Shown here piece after piece: positions 8,585-16,603 of a DNA stretch of 64,000 bases; position 1 is the stretch's first letter, and every line of letters starts with the position of its first letter. Source of the stretch: Pacificispira sp002696645 (GTDB lineage: Bacteria > Pseudomonadota > Alphaproteobacteria > UBA8366 > Aestuariispiraceae); contig NZ_JBLZHU010000001.1 in NCBI RefSeq assembly GCF_048892425.1, forward strand, positions 806,001 to 870,000, read 5' to 3'. Made by a program: the position numbers and the translations under genes. Below the pieces are notes generated by a model, which searched no databases, was not told the origin of the DNA, and was given only the letters and a program-made list of their open reading frames with translations.

Positions 8585-8889
8585 GAGGCGCTGCGGGTTT
8601 TCTCAGCGTCGATCTGTGCCCGGCCCAGATCGGTTAGCTTACAGACCAACCAGTCCGGTTTCAGCGGATTGTTGAACCAGGGTTCGGCCCAGCCCTGTTC
8701 GATACAACTGCGCACGGTTCGGTCGCTGATGCGCTGACCGTCCTCATCAAACAGCGGCAGTTTTCCGCCCGGTTGGTCCACGCCCCGCAGAAGATAAGCC
8801 AATTGCACCCGTGATGGTCTTGCGCCCCCCCGGATGGTGGCGGGTCTTACATCTTTCAACTGAATAACCTTTGCCTCCGCTTTTGGCAT
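8581..8889 (-). CDS. Small conserved hypothetical protein upstream of ggt
   Basis: 102 residues, family not recognised. The middle reads as a compact helical or winged-helix-like unit: 'RPSRVQLAYLLRGVDQPGGKLPLFDEDG' then 'ISDRTVRSCIEQGWAEPW' and 'WLVCKLTDLGRAQI', resembling a small wHTH with a wing. That function is only suggested. ATG 8889 has an AGGGGGG ribosome site; a longer upstream reading frame would extend into repeat DNA and is rejected. The stop overlaps the ggt start by four bases, so the pair forms one unit. Confidence 0.7.
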   Translation of the reverse strand: MPKAEAKVIQLKDVRPATIRGGARPSRVQLAYLLRGVDQPGGKLPLFDEDGQRISDRTVRSCIEQGWAEPWFNNPLKPDWLVCKLTDLGRAQIDAEKTRSAS

Positions 8890-8973
8890 GCCATCCCCCC
8901 TATGCTCTGGAACAATGGTAAGGGAATTATGGCAATCTGGGCAAGCGTGAAGGAAGAAACACTCCCTCAGTAT

Positions 8974-9539
8974 CGTCATCCCGGACTTGATCCGGGGTCC
9001 AGGGCGGGTGGCGCAGGTTTGGGCATGTGGCTCTGGCTTCTTTGAAGAGTTACCGCAGAGAGCGCGGAGGAGGCGCAGAGAGCGCTGAGGGGCTGGTGCG
9101 CTATGGCATTCCATTTCTGGCCTTAAGCACCATTCTCATCCTGAGGAGGCGCGACAGCGCCGTCTCGAAGGATGCGCTGTAAGGGCGGTGCTTACAGACA
9201 GATCACCCTTCGAGACGCTGCGCTCCTCAGGGTGAGGGTGTAAATGTCTAATACATCGTCATCCCGGACTTGATCCGGGATCCAGGGCGGGTGGCGCAGG
9301 TTCGGGCATGTGGCTCTGGCTTCTTTGAAGAGTTACCGCAGAGAGCGCGGAGGAGGCGCAAAGGGCGCTGAGGGGCTGGTGGGCTATGGCATTCCACTTC
9401 TGACCTTAAGCACCATTCTCATCCTGAGGAGGCGCGACAGCGCCGTCTCGAAGGATGCGCTGTAAGGGCGGTGCTTACAGACAGACCACCCTTCGAGACG
9501 CTGCGCTCCTCAGGGTGCGGGTGTAAATGTCTAATACAT
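8974..9539. repeat. Two tandem 283-bp units of palindromic intergenic repeats
   Basis: Unit 1 is 8974-9256 and unit 2 is 9257-9539, nearly identical by eye. Each contains, in order: a 'GTCATCCCGGACTTGATCCGG' palindrome; a segment rich in 'CGCAGAGAGCGC'-type words; and a long imperfect inverted repeat (9135-9237 and 9418-9520) whose arms carry CTGAGGAG...CTCGAAGG and CCTTCGAGACG...CTCCTCAGG. The whole 8890-9628 gap holds no credible gene. Such palindromes are frequent in Alphaproteobacteria and resemble REP/BIME elements. Confidence 0.9.
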
Positions 9540-9569
9540 CGTCACCCCGGATCGATGTCCGGGGTGACG
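9540..9569. repeat. Perfect 12-bp palindrome (REP-like hairpin)
   Basis: CGTCACCCCGGA (9540-9551) pairs perfectly with 9558-9569 around a 6-nt loop. It begins exactly where a third 283-bp unit would start, so it is a variant of the first palindrome of that unit. There is no T-run on either strand, so it is not called as a terminator. Confidence 0.75.
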
Positions 9570-9628
9570 AGGGTTTTTGCAGATAAACCGCAGAGAAGGC
9601 GCGAAGGGTGCGGGTAACGTCTGTCTAT

Positions 9629-10504
9629 CTAAAGAGGTTTGCCCAGTTTTCCGGCCAGATCCTGAATAAATTGCCAGGCGACGCGACCGGATCTGGCACC
9701 ACGGGTTACGGTCCATTCAACGGCCATGGGGCGCCAGGCATCCTCTTCGATCGGCAGGTCATAGGCCTGCACATAGCCCCGGATCATTTCGAAATAGGTA
9801 TTCTGATCGCAGGAATGGAAGCCCAGCCATAAGCCGAACCGGTCGGACAGGGAGACCTTTTCTTCCACCGCTTCGGATGGATTGACCGCTGTGGAGCGTT
9901 CATTTTCAATCATGTCACGGGGCATCAGATGGCGACGGTTGGATGTCGCATAGAACAGGACATTTTCCGGCCGGCCTTCGATTCCCCCTTCCAGTACCGC
10001 TTTCAGCGATTTATAGGCTGCGTCCTGGCCATCAAAGGACAGATCGTCGCAGAACAGGATGAAGCGCCGGTCCAATGGTCGCAGCAGGGTCAGAAGCCGG
10101 GGCAGGGTGGGAATATCCTCCCGGTGCAATTCAATCAGGCAGACTGGCTTTCTCTCACCCGACTGCGCCAGTTCTGCATTGACCGCTGCATGAGATGCCT
10201 TCACCAGAGAGCTCTTACCAGCCCCCCGCGCGCCCCACAGCAAGGCATTATTTGCAGGCAGGCCATTGGCGAATCGGCGGGTGTTTTCCAGCAATTGATT
10301 GCATTGTAAATCAATGCCTTGCAGCAACCTTATATCAACACGGTTGACCTTTGGAACCGCTTCCAATTGGTCTGTTTCCGGGTGCCAGATGAAGGCTTCT
10401 GCGGCCCCTAATTCAAACTTGGTCGGCGGCGGCGGGGCCAGTCTGTCCAGCGCATCGGCGATGCGCAATAGGGTTGTTTGTAAATGCGTATCAGACTCGA
10501 CCAT
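9629..10504 (-). CDS. DUF815-family AAA ATPase
   Basis: 291 residues. The family is a short AAA-type ATPase with no settled function. Walker A is 'GARGAGKSSL' (about residues 91-100), Walker B is 'FILFCDDLSFD', and 'FYATSNRRHLMP' is the sensor-like motif typical of DUF815. The C-terminal segment 'WTVTRGARSGRVAWQFIQDL' is also typical. ATG 10504 is preferred over an upstream start at 10546 because AGGA lies about eight bases before it. It is divergent from yajC. Confidence 0.88.
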   Translation of the reverse strand: MVESDTHLQTTLLRIADALDRLAPPPPTKFELGAAEAFIWHPETDQLEAVPKVNRVDIRLLQGIDLQCNQLLENTRRFANGLPANNALLWGARGAGKSSLVKASHAAVNAELAQSGERKPVCLIELHREDIPTLPRLLTLLRPLDRRFILFCDDLSFDGQDAAYKSLKAVLEGGIEGRPENVLFYATSNRRHLMPRDMIENERSTAVNPSEAVEEKVSLSDRFGLWLGFHSCDQNTYFEMIRGYVQAYDLPIEEDAWRPMAVEWTVTRGARSGRVAWQFIQDLAGKLGKPL

Positions 10505-10722
10505 AAACAGTGTTCCTGGATGCTGGATGGATTGGATAGGGCGCAAACCCTATCGCCCCGGTTCGGGGTGGTCAATCGACCCAAAGTGCCCCTTAACACA
10601 TGGCATTGCACTTTCCTTGCGTGTCCGTATAGTCCCCCGCGACTTTACAGATGGCGGAATGCGGCACGCCTCCCCATCTTTCACAAAACCAAACGGGCAC
10701 AAACCAAACTGGGAGTAGACAC

Positions 10723-11130
10723 ATGCTGATTTCAACGGCTTTCGCGCAGGACGCGGCTGGTGCACTTGGGGGAGAAGGCGGGTTGGGCATGTTTTTGCCG
10801 CTGATCCTGATTTTCGTAATTTTCTATTTCCTGCTTATTCGCCCGCAACAGAAGCGCCAGAAAGAGCATCAGGCCAAGCTGTCGGCGGCACGTCGCGGTG
10901 ATAAGGTTGTGCTGGGCGGCGGCATTCTGGGTTCGGTCGTCAAGGTCGTTGATGACAATGAATTGCAGGTCAAGATCGCAGACGATGTCGAAGTCCGCGT
11001 TCTGAAGTCGACCCTGATGGATGTCGTGTCCAAGCCGGAACCGGCGAAAGACGGTGCCAAGGGCGCCCCCGCCAATGAGCAGGGAACGGAAAAGAAATCC
11101 CTGTTGGGTGGTCTTTTCGGCAAGAAGTGA
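10723..11130 (+). CDS. yajC: Preprotein translocase accessory subunit YajC
   Basis: 135 residues. One transmembrane helix (about residues 22-42) is followed by the family signature 'RPQQKRQKEHQAKLSAARRG' and the KOW-like 'GDKVVLGGGILGSV'. YajC binds SecDF and supports Sec-dependent export at the inner membrane. ATG 10723 is chosen because GGGAG precedes it. It is followed by secD and secF in the standard order; a hairpin at 11155-11182 lies in the gap before secD. Confidence 0.95.
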   Translation: MLISTAFAQDAAGALGGEGGLGMFLPLILIFVIFYFLLIRPQQKRQKEHQAKLSAARRGDKVVLGGGILGSVVKVVDDNELQVKIADDVEVRVLKSTLMDVVSKPEPAKDGAKGAPANEQGTEKKSLLGGLFGKK

Positions 11131-11154
11131 TTGGATTTCGCCTATCTTAAGGGG

Positions 11155-11192
11155 GGATAAGGCTCTTGCGAGGGTCTTATCCTTAACCTTTT
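11155..11192 (+). terminator. Hairpin between yajC and secD (possible attenuating terminator)
   Basis: GGATAAG at 11155-11161 pairs with CTTATCC at 11176-11182, and inner GCTC/GAGG-type pairing extends it. TTAACCTTTTT follows within ten bases. It could partially terminate or process the transcript so that yajC exceeds secDF. The T-run is displaced, so the call is tentative. Confidence 0.4.
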
Positions 11193-11220
11193 TGGACTTC
11201 AGACGTAACGGACGGTTCGT

Positions 11221-12834
11221 ATGCTGCAATTTCCTGCGTGGAAAAAGGGCCTGATCGCGGTGATCGCCTTATTGGGTGTGCTTTATGCCGCCCCAAACGT
11301 GACGGGCCCCTGGTCCCCCTGGGAGGATTATCCAACCTGGGCCCCAGGCAAGTCGCTGAGCCTTGGGCTGGATCTGCGGGGGGGAGCGCATCTGTTGGTT
11401 CAGGTCCGAACCGATGATGTAATCCACGAACGTCTGAATTCCACAGCCGATGCGCTGCGGGTCCTGTTGCGCGAAAAGCGGGTGCGCGCCAGCAGCTTTA
11501 ATGTCGATAATAGCGGCCTTAGTGTTTCGTTCACCATTCGCGACGCAGCGGACGGGGATGCAACGCTGGAAGCCATTGACGATGCGGCACCGGGTTATGA
11601 TGTGGTCCGAACAGGCGATACGCGGTTTAGTTTGGTGCTGCCGGAAACTGAAGTTCTGGCAATCAATCAGCGCACAATGGCGCAGTCCTTAGAGGTCGTG
11701 ACACGCCGTGTGAACGCGCTGGGCCTGACGGAGCCGACAATCCAACGCCAGGGCCTGGATCGCATTCTGATACAGGTGCCAGGTCTGGCTGATACCAATG
11801 AATTGAAATCAATTCTGAATGCCCAGGCGCGTTTGACCTTCCATCTGGTGGATTTTGAACAACAGGCGCAAGCCATTCAATCGGGCCGCGCGCCGTCTGG
11901 CTATCAATTGATGCCATCGATTGAGGAATCAGCTTCGGGTGAGCCGCTGCGACAGTATCTGGTATCCCGCCAGGCATTTGTTTCCGGTGAGAATCTGACC
12001 AATGCCCAGGCGACGTTTCAGGATGGTCGTCCCGTGGTTTCCTTCACCTTCGATTCGATTGGCGCACAGCGCTTTGGGCGGGTGACACAGGAAAATGTTG
12101 GCGGCTTTCTGGCGGCCGTTCTGGATGGCAAGGTCGTCAGTGCGCCGCGCATTCAAAGCCCGATCCTCGGCGGCAGTGGCATCATCACCGGGAATTTCAG
12201 TCTGGAAGAGGCCCAGGAAACATCCCTGCTGCTGCGGGCAGGGGCATTGCCAGCGCAGATGGATACCATCGAAGAACGCACGGTTGGGCCGGGGCTGGGA
12301 CAGGATTCGATTGAAGCCGGCGAATTGGCCAGCGTGGTTGGATTTGTGCTGGTGGTGGTCTTCATGTTCGTGACCTATGGCCGGTTTGGTGTCTTTGCCA
12401 ATATCGCCCTGGTATTAAACTTGATCATGATTATTGGCGTGTTGTCTGCGCTCAGCGCAACACTGACTCTGCCGGGGATCGCCGGGATTGCATTGACGGT
12501 CGGTATGGCAGTTGATGCGAATGTGCTGATTTTTGAACGCATTCGGGAGGAAGCCGCAAATGGTCGCGGCGTCCTGAATTCCATTGAGGCCGGGTTTGAG
12601 CGTGCCTTTGTCACCATTGTCGATTCAAACCTGACAACCCTGATCGCGGCGGTTCTGCTGTTTGCCTTTGGATCGGGCCCCATTCGGGGGTTTGCGATTA
12701 CCCTGGCGATCGGCATTGTGACCTCTATGTTCACGGCGATCATGGTTACGCGCTATCTTATCGTACGGTATGCACGAGCGAAGAAACCGACGACATTGCC
12801 AATTGCCGCCAAGGCCGTGGCTGAGGAGGCCTGA
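11221..12834 (+). CDS. secD: Protein translocase subunit SecD
   Basis: 537 residues. An N-terminal transmembrane helix (about 7-25) precedes 'SLGLDLRGGAHLLVQV', the D1 signature. A large periplasmic domain follows, then five further membrane helices from about residue 365, including 'YGRFGVFANIALVLNL' and the 'GMAVDANVLIFERIREE' motif that carries proton-relay residues. SecDF uses proton motive force to pull substrates through SecYEG at the periplasmic side. secF starts three bases after its stop, so the two are co-translated. Confidence 0.97.
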   Translation: MLQFPAWKKGLIAVIALLGVLYAAPNVTGPWSPWEDYPTWAPGKSLSLGLDLRGGAHLLVQVRTDDVIHERLNSTADALRVLLREKRVRASSFNVDNSGLSVSFTIRDAADGDATLEAIDDAAPGYDVVRTGDTRFSLVLPETEVLAINQRTMAQSLEVVTRRVNALGLTEPTIQRQGLDRILIQVPGLADTNELKSILNAQARLTFHLVDFEQQAQAIQSGRAPSGYQLMPSIEESASGEPLRQYLVSRQAFVSGENLTNAQATFQDGRPVVSFTFDSIGAQRFGRVTQENVGGFLAAVLDGKVVSAPRIQSPILGGSGIITGNFSLEEAQETSLLLRAGALPAQMDTIEERTVGPGLGQDSIEAGELASVVGFVLVVVFMFVTYGRFGVFANIALVLNLIMIIGVLSALSATLTLPGIAGIALTVGMAVDANVLIFERIREEAANGRGVLNSIEAGFERAFVTIVDSNLTTLIAAVLLFAFGSGPIRGFAITLAIGIVTSMFTAIMVTRYLIVRYARAKKPTTLPIAAKAVAEEA

Positions 12835-12837
12835 TCC

Positions 12838-13794
12838 ATGCTGTTACGATTGATTCCAGACAATACGAAAATCAACTTCATTGGTCGGCGCAGATTGGCC
12901 TATATCTTCTCTGTCCTGCTTATTGCGACGTCTATCGGGTTATTCATGTCCCGTGGCTTGAACCTTGGGATTGATTTTGTCGGTGGCACGCTGTTGGAGG
13001 TCAAGACAGAGCAAGGCAAGGGCGTTGTTGACTTCCGGGAAGCACTGGGCAGCCTGGGTCTGGGGGATGTTCAGATTCAGGAGTTTGGCGCGCCGGACGA
13101 TCTGTTGATCCGCATTCAACGCCAACCCGGTGATGATGTGGCGCAACAGGCTGCCCTGCAAAAGGCAAAAGATGCCATTGATTCCATGGTTTCTGTCGAT
13201 GCGAACGGCGAAAAGGAATATCGCCGGACCGAAGTCGTCGGACCGACGGTCGGGGCGGAACTGCAGAAGGCGGCAATCTATGCCATCTGTTTCTCCATCG
13301 GGGCAATCATGTTGTATATCTGGCTGCGATTCGAATGGCAGTTCGGGATCTGCGCCGTTGTGGCGCTGTTGCATGATGTGATCACCACGATTGGCCTGTT
13401 CGCATTGCTGCAGCTGGAATTTAATCTGGCAACTGTGGCGGCGCTTCTGACGATTGCTGGGTATTCGATCAATGATACCGTGGTTATTTTTGACCGTGTG
13501 CGTGAATTCCTTCGCAAATACAAGACGATGTCGCTTCCGGATTTGTTCAATATCGCCATTAACAGCACCTTGTCGCGCACCACGATGACAGCCTTGACCA
13601 CATTGCTGGCGCTGGCTGCGCTGGCGGTGTTCGGGGGCGGGGTTATCCGTGACTTCTCCATCGCGCTGATCTGGGGGATTACAATCGGGACCTATTCGTC
13701 GATTTGTATCGCCGTGCCGTTGCTGTTAGTGCTGGAACCGCATCGTGGAGATGATGTTGGTACATCGGAAGAGGCAAAGGCAGAACAGGCATAA
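12838..13794 (+). CDS. secF: Protein translocase subunit SecF
   Basis: 318 residues. The first transmembrane helix at about 23-40 is followed by 'LNLGIDFVGGTLLEV', the F1 signature. Five C-terminal membrane helices contain 'YSINDTVVIFDRVREFLRK', the SecF counterpart of the SecD proton-relay motif, and 'NSTLSRTTMTALTTLLAL'. It partners SecD in the inner membrane. It starts three bases after secD, and a Mth938-like gene follows 46 bases later in the same direction. Confidence 0.97.
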   Translation: MLLRLIPDNTKINFIGRRRLAYIFSVLLIATSIGLFMSRGLNLGIDFVGGTLLEVKTEQGKGVVDFREALGSLGLGDVQIQEFGAPDDLLIRIQRQPGDDVAQQAALQKAKDAIDSMVSVDANGEKEYRRTEVVGPTVGAELQKAAIYAICFSIGAIMLYIWLRFEWQFGICAVVALLHDVITTIGLFALLQLEFNLATVAALLTIAGYSINDTVVIFDRVREFLRKYKTMSLPDLFNIAINSTLSRTTMTALTTLLALAALAVFGGGVIRDFSIALIWGITIGTYSSICIAVPLLLVLEPHRGDDVGTSEEAKAEQA

Positions 13795-13840
13795 AGTCAG
13801 CCTCTTCACCTAATTGATTGCGTCAGGAAGGGGCGGCCGA

Positions 13841-14215
13841 ATGGATATCACCCCAGCAGTTCCCGAAAACCGGATGCTGATCGACTCTTATGGTCCGGGC
13901 CGATTTCAAGTGCGCGGTATTGCCTATCAGGGGCCTGTGATCGTGTTTCCGACCCATGTGGTGCCGTGGTCCTTGACCCGGGCGGCTGATGTCTCCCTGG
14001 ATGCTTTGTCACTGGTTCAGCAGGAATCGCCCCCTATTGAGGTTCTGCTGTTGGGGACGGGGGAGTGGATGGAGATGATTCCCTCAGCCTTGCGCGATAC
14101 CATTCGGAATGCAGGGCTTTCCATGGATATCATGAAGACGGGGGCCGCCTGTCGCACATTCAATGTCCTGATGATAGAAGGACGACGCGCCGCTGCGGCC
14201 CTGATCCCGGTGTGA
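13841..14215 (+). CDS. Mth938-like (DUF498) domain protein
   Basis: 124 residues. The fold family (Mth938, mitochondrial NDUFAF3) has a conserved 'ALDPPPEVLLLGTG'-like strand-loop, here 'SPPIEVLLLGTGEWMEMIP', and 'KTGAACRTFNVLMIEGRRAAAAL' at the end. In mitochondria the homologue NDUFAF3 assists complex I assembly; in bacteria the gene often follows secDF, as it does here. ATG 13841 is preferred over an upstream TTG because AGGAAGGGG precedes it. The bacterial role is not established, so the complex I link is inference. Confidence 0.85.
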   Translation: MDITPAVPENRMLIDSYGPGRFQVRGIAYQGPVIVFPTHVVPWSLTRAADVSLDALSLVQQESPPIEVLLLGTGEWMEMIPSALRDTIRNAGLSMDIMKTGAACRTFNVLMIEGRRAAAALIPV

Positions 14216-14240
14216 TCGACTCCAGCACGGGAGAGGGGCG

Positions 14241-14858
14241 TCACCCGATTTCTATCAACCGGCACAAGGCTGTATGTTGATAGCGCAGATCGGCGCGCAA
14301 CTGTTCCAGTTCGCGCGGCGTATCCTTCACAAATTCGATGAATTGATTGTTCATGTTGTTAAACAGCATGCGACCGAATACTTGCGGGTCTATTTTCGGG
14401 TGGATGCGGTCCAGTCGTTGCAAGGTCATCAGCATACGACTGATCTGATCGGCCAGTCTGGCGTCCAGATCGGTATAGTGGCTGGCAAAAACCGCATCGG
14501 GTTGTTCGATAGAGGCGGCGATGGCGTGTCGCCAGCTTTCCTTGTCCAGATAGACAAGTGATTTTTCCAGAAAAAGGCCGATCAACCCATCAACCGATTC
14601 CAGCACATCGAGGGAAGGGTTCCTGACAAAGGATTCGCCTGCTTTCAGAACATCGTTTACTTCCATCGCGACCAGGGCGATCAGCATTTCCCCTTTATGC
14701 CCGTAATAATTATAGACGGTTCCGGGGGAAAGACCGGCCTGTCTGGCGATGTCTTCGATTGTGGCATTGCCATAGCCAGCGGACCGGAAGCAGTGCGCGG
14801 CTGCATGCAGGAGACGTGATTCCCGATCCTGTTTCTGTTGTTCGCGAAGGCCGCTCAT
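14241..14858 (-). CDS. TetR-family transcriptional regulator
   Basis: About 205 residues. The N-terminal helix-turn-helix is clear: 'RLLHAAAHCFRSAGYGNATIEDIARQAGLSPGTVYNYYGHKGEM'-like TetR signature at about residues 15-60 (given here only as the family pattern). The C-terminal ligand domain is divergent, so no effector can be assigned. ATG 14858 follows GGGGA; an upstream TTG at 14882 would overlap the erpA stop. It lies directly downstream of erpA and is probably co-transcribed, though a link with iron-sulfur metabolism is not shown. Confidence 0.88.
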   Translation of the reverse strand: MSGLREQQKQDRESRLLHAAAHCFRSAGYGNATIEDIARQAGLSPGTVYNYYGHKGEMLIALVAMEVNDVLKAGESFVRNPSLDVLESVDGLIGLFLEKSLVYLDKESWRHAIAASIEQPDAVFASHYTDLDARLADQISRMLMTLQRLDRIHPKIDPQVFGRMLFNNMNNQFIEFVKDTPRELEQLRADLRYQHTALCRLIEIG

Positions 14859-14882
14859 ACGCTGTCCCCGCGACTGGTTCAA

Positions 14883-15248
14883 TCAGACGGAAAAAGACGT
14901 TCCACAGCCACAGGAGGAGGAGGCATTGGGATTGTTGACCTTGAAATAGGCCCCGACCAGATCATCGACATAATCCAGTTCGGACCCCGCCAACAGGTCC
15001 ATTGATACCGTATCGGTGACAACGCGCACGCCATCGCGTTCAAACACCAGATCGTCGGCGCCGGATTTGGTGTCGAAATCAAAGCCATATTGATAACCGG
15101 AACAGCCGCCGCCCGATACGGTAACCCGCAACATCAGGTCTGGCTTGCCTTCCTGTTTGATCAAACGGTTCAGGCGCGCAACAGCGGAATCTGACAGGCT
15201 GAGATGCCGTGTGGCTTCATCGGTTTCGATTGCGAAAGGGTCAGACAT
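14883..15248 (-). CDS. erpA: Iron-sulfur cluster insertion protein ErpA
   Basis: 121 residues of the A-type carrier family, which binds and delivers [4Fe-4S]/[2Fe-2S] clusters to apoproteins. The three cluster cysteines are visible: Cys49 in 'GGGCSGYQYGF', and Cys113 and Cys115 in the C-terminal 'SSCGCGTSF'. ATG 15248 has AGGACT upstream; an in-frame GTG immediately before it is ignored. It is divergent from dgt, as in many Alphaproteobacteria, with about 150 bases of shared promoter region. Confidence 0.94.
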   Translation of the reverse strand: MSDPFAIETDEATRHLSLSDSAVARLNRLIKQEGKPDLMLRVTVSGGGCSGYQYGFDFDTKSGADDLVFERDGVRVVTDTVSMDLLAGSELDYVDDLVGAYFKVNNPNASSSCGCGTSFSV

Positions 15249-15402
15249 CACTTTTAAGTCCTAAACTGGTTGCCAATTCCGATACACTAGCACATTGCTA
15301 GGCACTTCTCATAGGTAAGTGGTCACAGTGTTTTGTCAATCGACGGACTCGGAATAGACCATCCCGATAGATCCTACAATGTCGCCCAAGGAGGGTGCAG
15401 AC

Positions 15403-16557
15403 GTGATTGTGTTAAGAGCGCCTTATGCGACGGATTATGAAGCCACCCGCGGCCGGTTGGTGACGGAGGAAGCGTCACGGACCCGCACACCGTTTCAGCG
15501 AGATCGCGACCGGATTATTCACTGTACGGCCTTTCGGCGGTTACAGCATAAGACCCAGGTTTTCATTTCGCCGGAAGGGGACCATGTTCGCACGCGCTTG
15601 ACCCATTCATTGGAAGTGTCTCAAATCGCGCGGTCGATTGCGCGGGTTCTGCGCGCGGATGAGGATCTGACAGAAGCGATTGCTCTGGCCCATGATCTGG
15701 GGCACACGCCCTTTGGTCACGCGGGGGAAGACGCGCTGGACGCGGTTATGGCGGGCTATGGCGGGTTTGACCATAATGATCAGGCCCTTCGGGTTCTGGT
15801 ATTGTTGGAACAGCGCTATCCCAAATTCGACGGGCTGAACCTTAGTTGGGAAACCCTGGAAGGTGTGGTGAAACATAATGGTCCGGTGACCAAATCCCCT
15901 TTGCCCAGCACCCTGGCTTGGTTCAACGCCCAATTTGACTTGGAAATCTACACTCATGCGGGGGTCGAGGCGCAAATCGCCGCGATTTCTGATGATATCG
16001 CCTATAACCATCATGATATGGATGATGGCCTGCGCGCCGGCCTGTTTACCATAGAGGCCTTGTGCGATTCCGTTCCCCATGTTGCGGAGGTTTTTGCCAA
16101 GGTGCGCAAGGATGAGCCGGATGCGCCCGAATCCGATGTCATCTCGGAAGCTGTGCGGCGCTTAATCGGTGACATGATTGACGATACCCTGGCTTGCACC
16201 ACACGCAGACTGGCGCGGATTGCGCCGGTATCGGCAGAAGATCTGCGCAATTGCGGGGAAGCGATGGTGCGGTTCACCGAGCCGATGAAGGAAAATGAGC
16301 GGGCCCTGAAAACGTTCCTTTTCGAACATATGTATCGGTCCCCCAGCGTGAATGCAGAACGCAAGGCCGGTGCCCAGATCGTGCGGGACCTGTTTACGTA
16401 TTTCCTGGAAGTGCGCGATGCGCTGGACATGTCGTGGCTGACGGCGTATCCCCGCGCGGTGAATGAAAGTTGGGAGCGGATCGTTGCCGATTATATTGCG
16501 GGCATGACGGATCGTTTTGCCAAACGTCTGCACCGACGAATCTTTCACACCGAATGA
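15403..16557 (+). CDS. dgt: Deoxyguanosinetriphosphate triphosphohydrolase-like protein (dGTPase)
   Basis: About 384 residues of the HD-domain dNTP triphosphohydrolase family, which removes triphosphate from dNTPs. Metal-binding and HD motifs are clear: 'RRLQHKTQVF', 'RTRLTHSLEVSQIAR' with the first His, 'ALAHDLGHTPFGHAGE' with the His-Asp pair, and 'DDIAYNHHDMDDGLRAGL' with the late Asp. The start is placed at GTG 15403 because a near-perfect AAGGAGGG site lies eight bases upstream; ATG 15379 has none. The argS start follows 46 bases after the stop. Confidence 0.93.
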   Translation: MIVLRAPYATDYEATRGRLVTEEASRTRTPFQRDRDRIIHCTAFRRLQHKTQVFISPEGDHVRTRLTHSLEVSQIARSIARVLRADEDLTEAIALAHDLGHTPFGHAGEDALDAVMAGYGGFDHNDQALRVLVLLEQRYPKFDGLNLSWETLEGVVKHNGPVTKSPLPSTLAWFNAQFDLEIYTHAGVEAQIAAISDDIAYNHHDMDDGLRAGLFTIEALCDSVPHVAEVFAKVRKDEPDAPESDVISEAVRRLIGDMIDDTLACTTRRLARIAPVSAEDLRNCGEAMVRFTEPMKENERALKTFLFEHMYRSPSVNAERKAGAQIVRDLFTYFLEVRDALDMSWLTAYPRAVNESWERIVADYIAGMTDRFAKRLHRRIFHTE

Positions 16558-16603
16558 TCCGCCCCGGCTGGGGCCAGCACGCCAAAACACAAAGAGCGAT
16601 ATC

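Noticed and set aside
8581..9114. A 177-residue version of the small gene upstream of ggt
   Set aside because: The extra N-terminus lies in repeat DNA; ATG 8889 has a strong AGGGGGG ribosome site and gives a sensible 102-residue protein.
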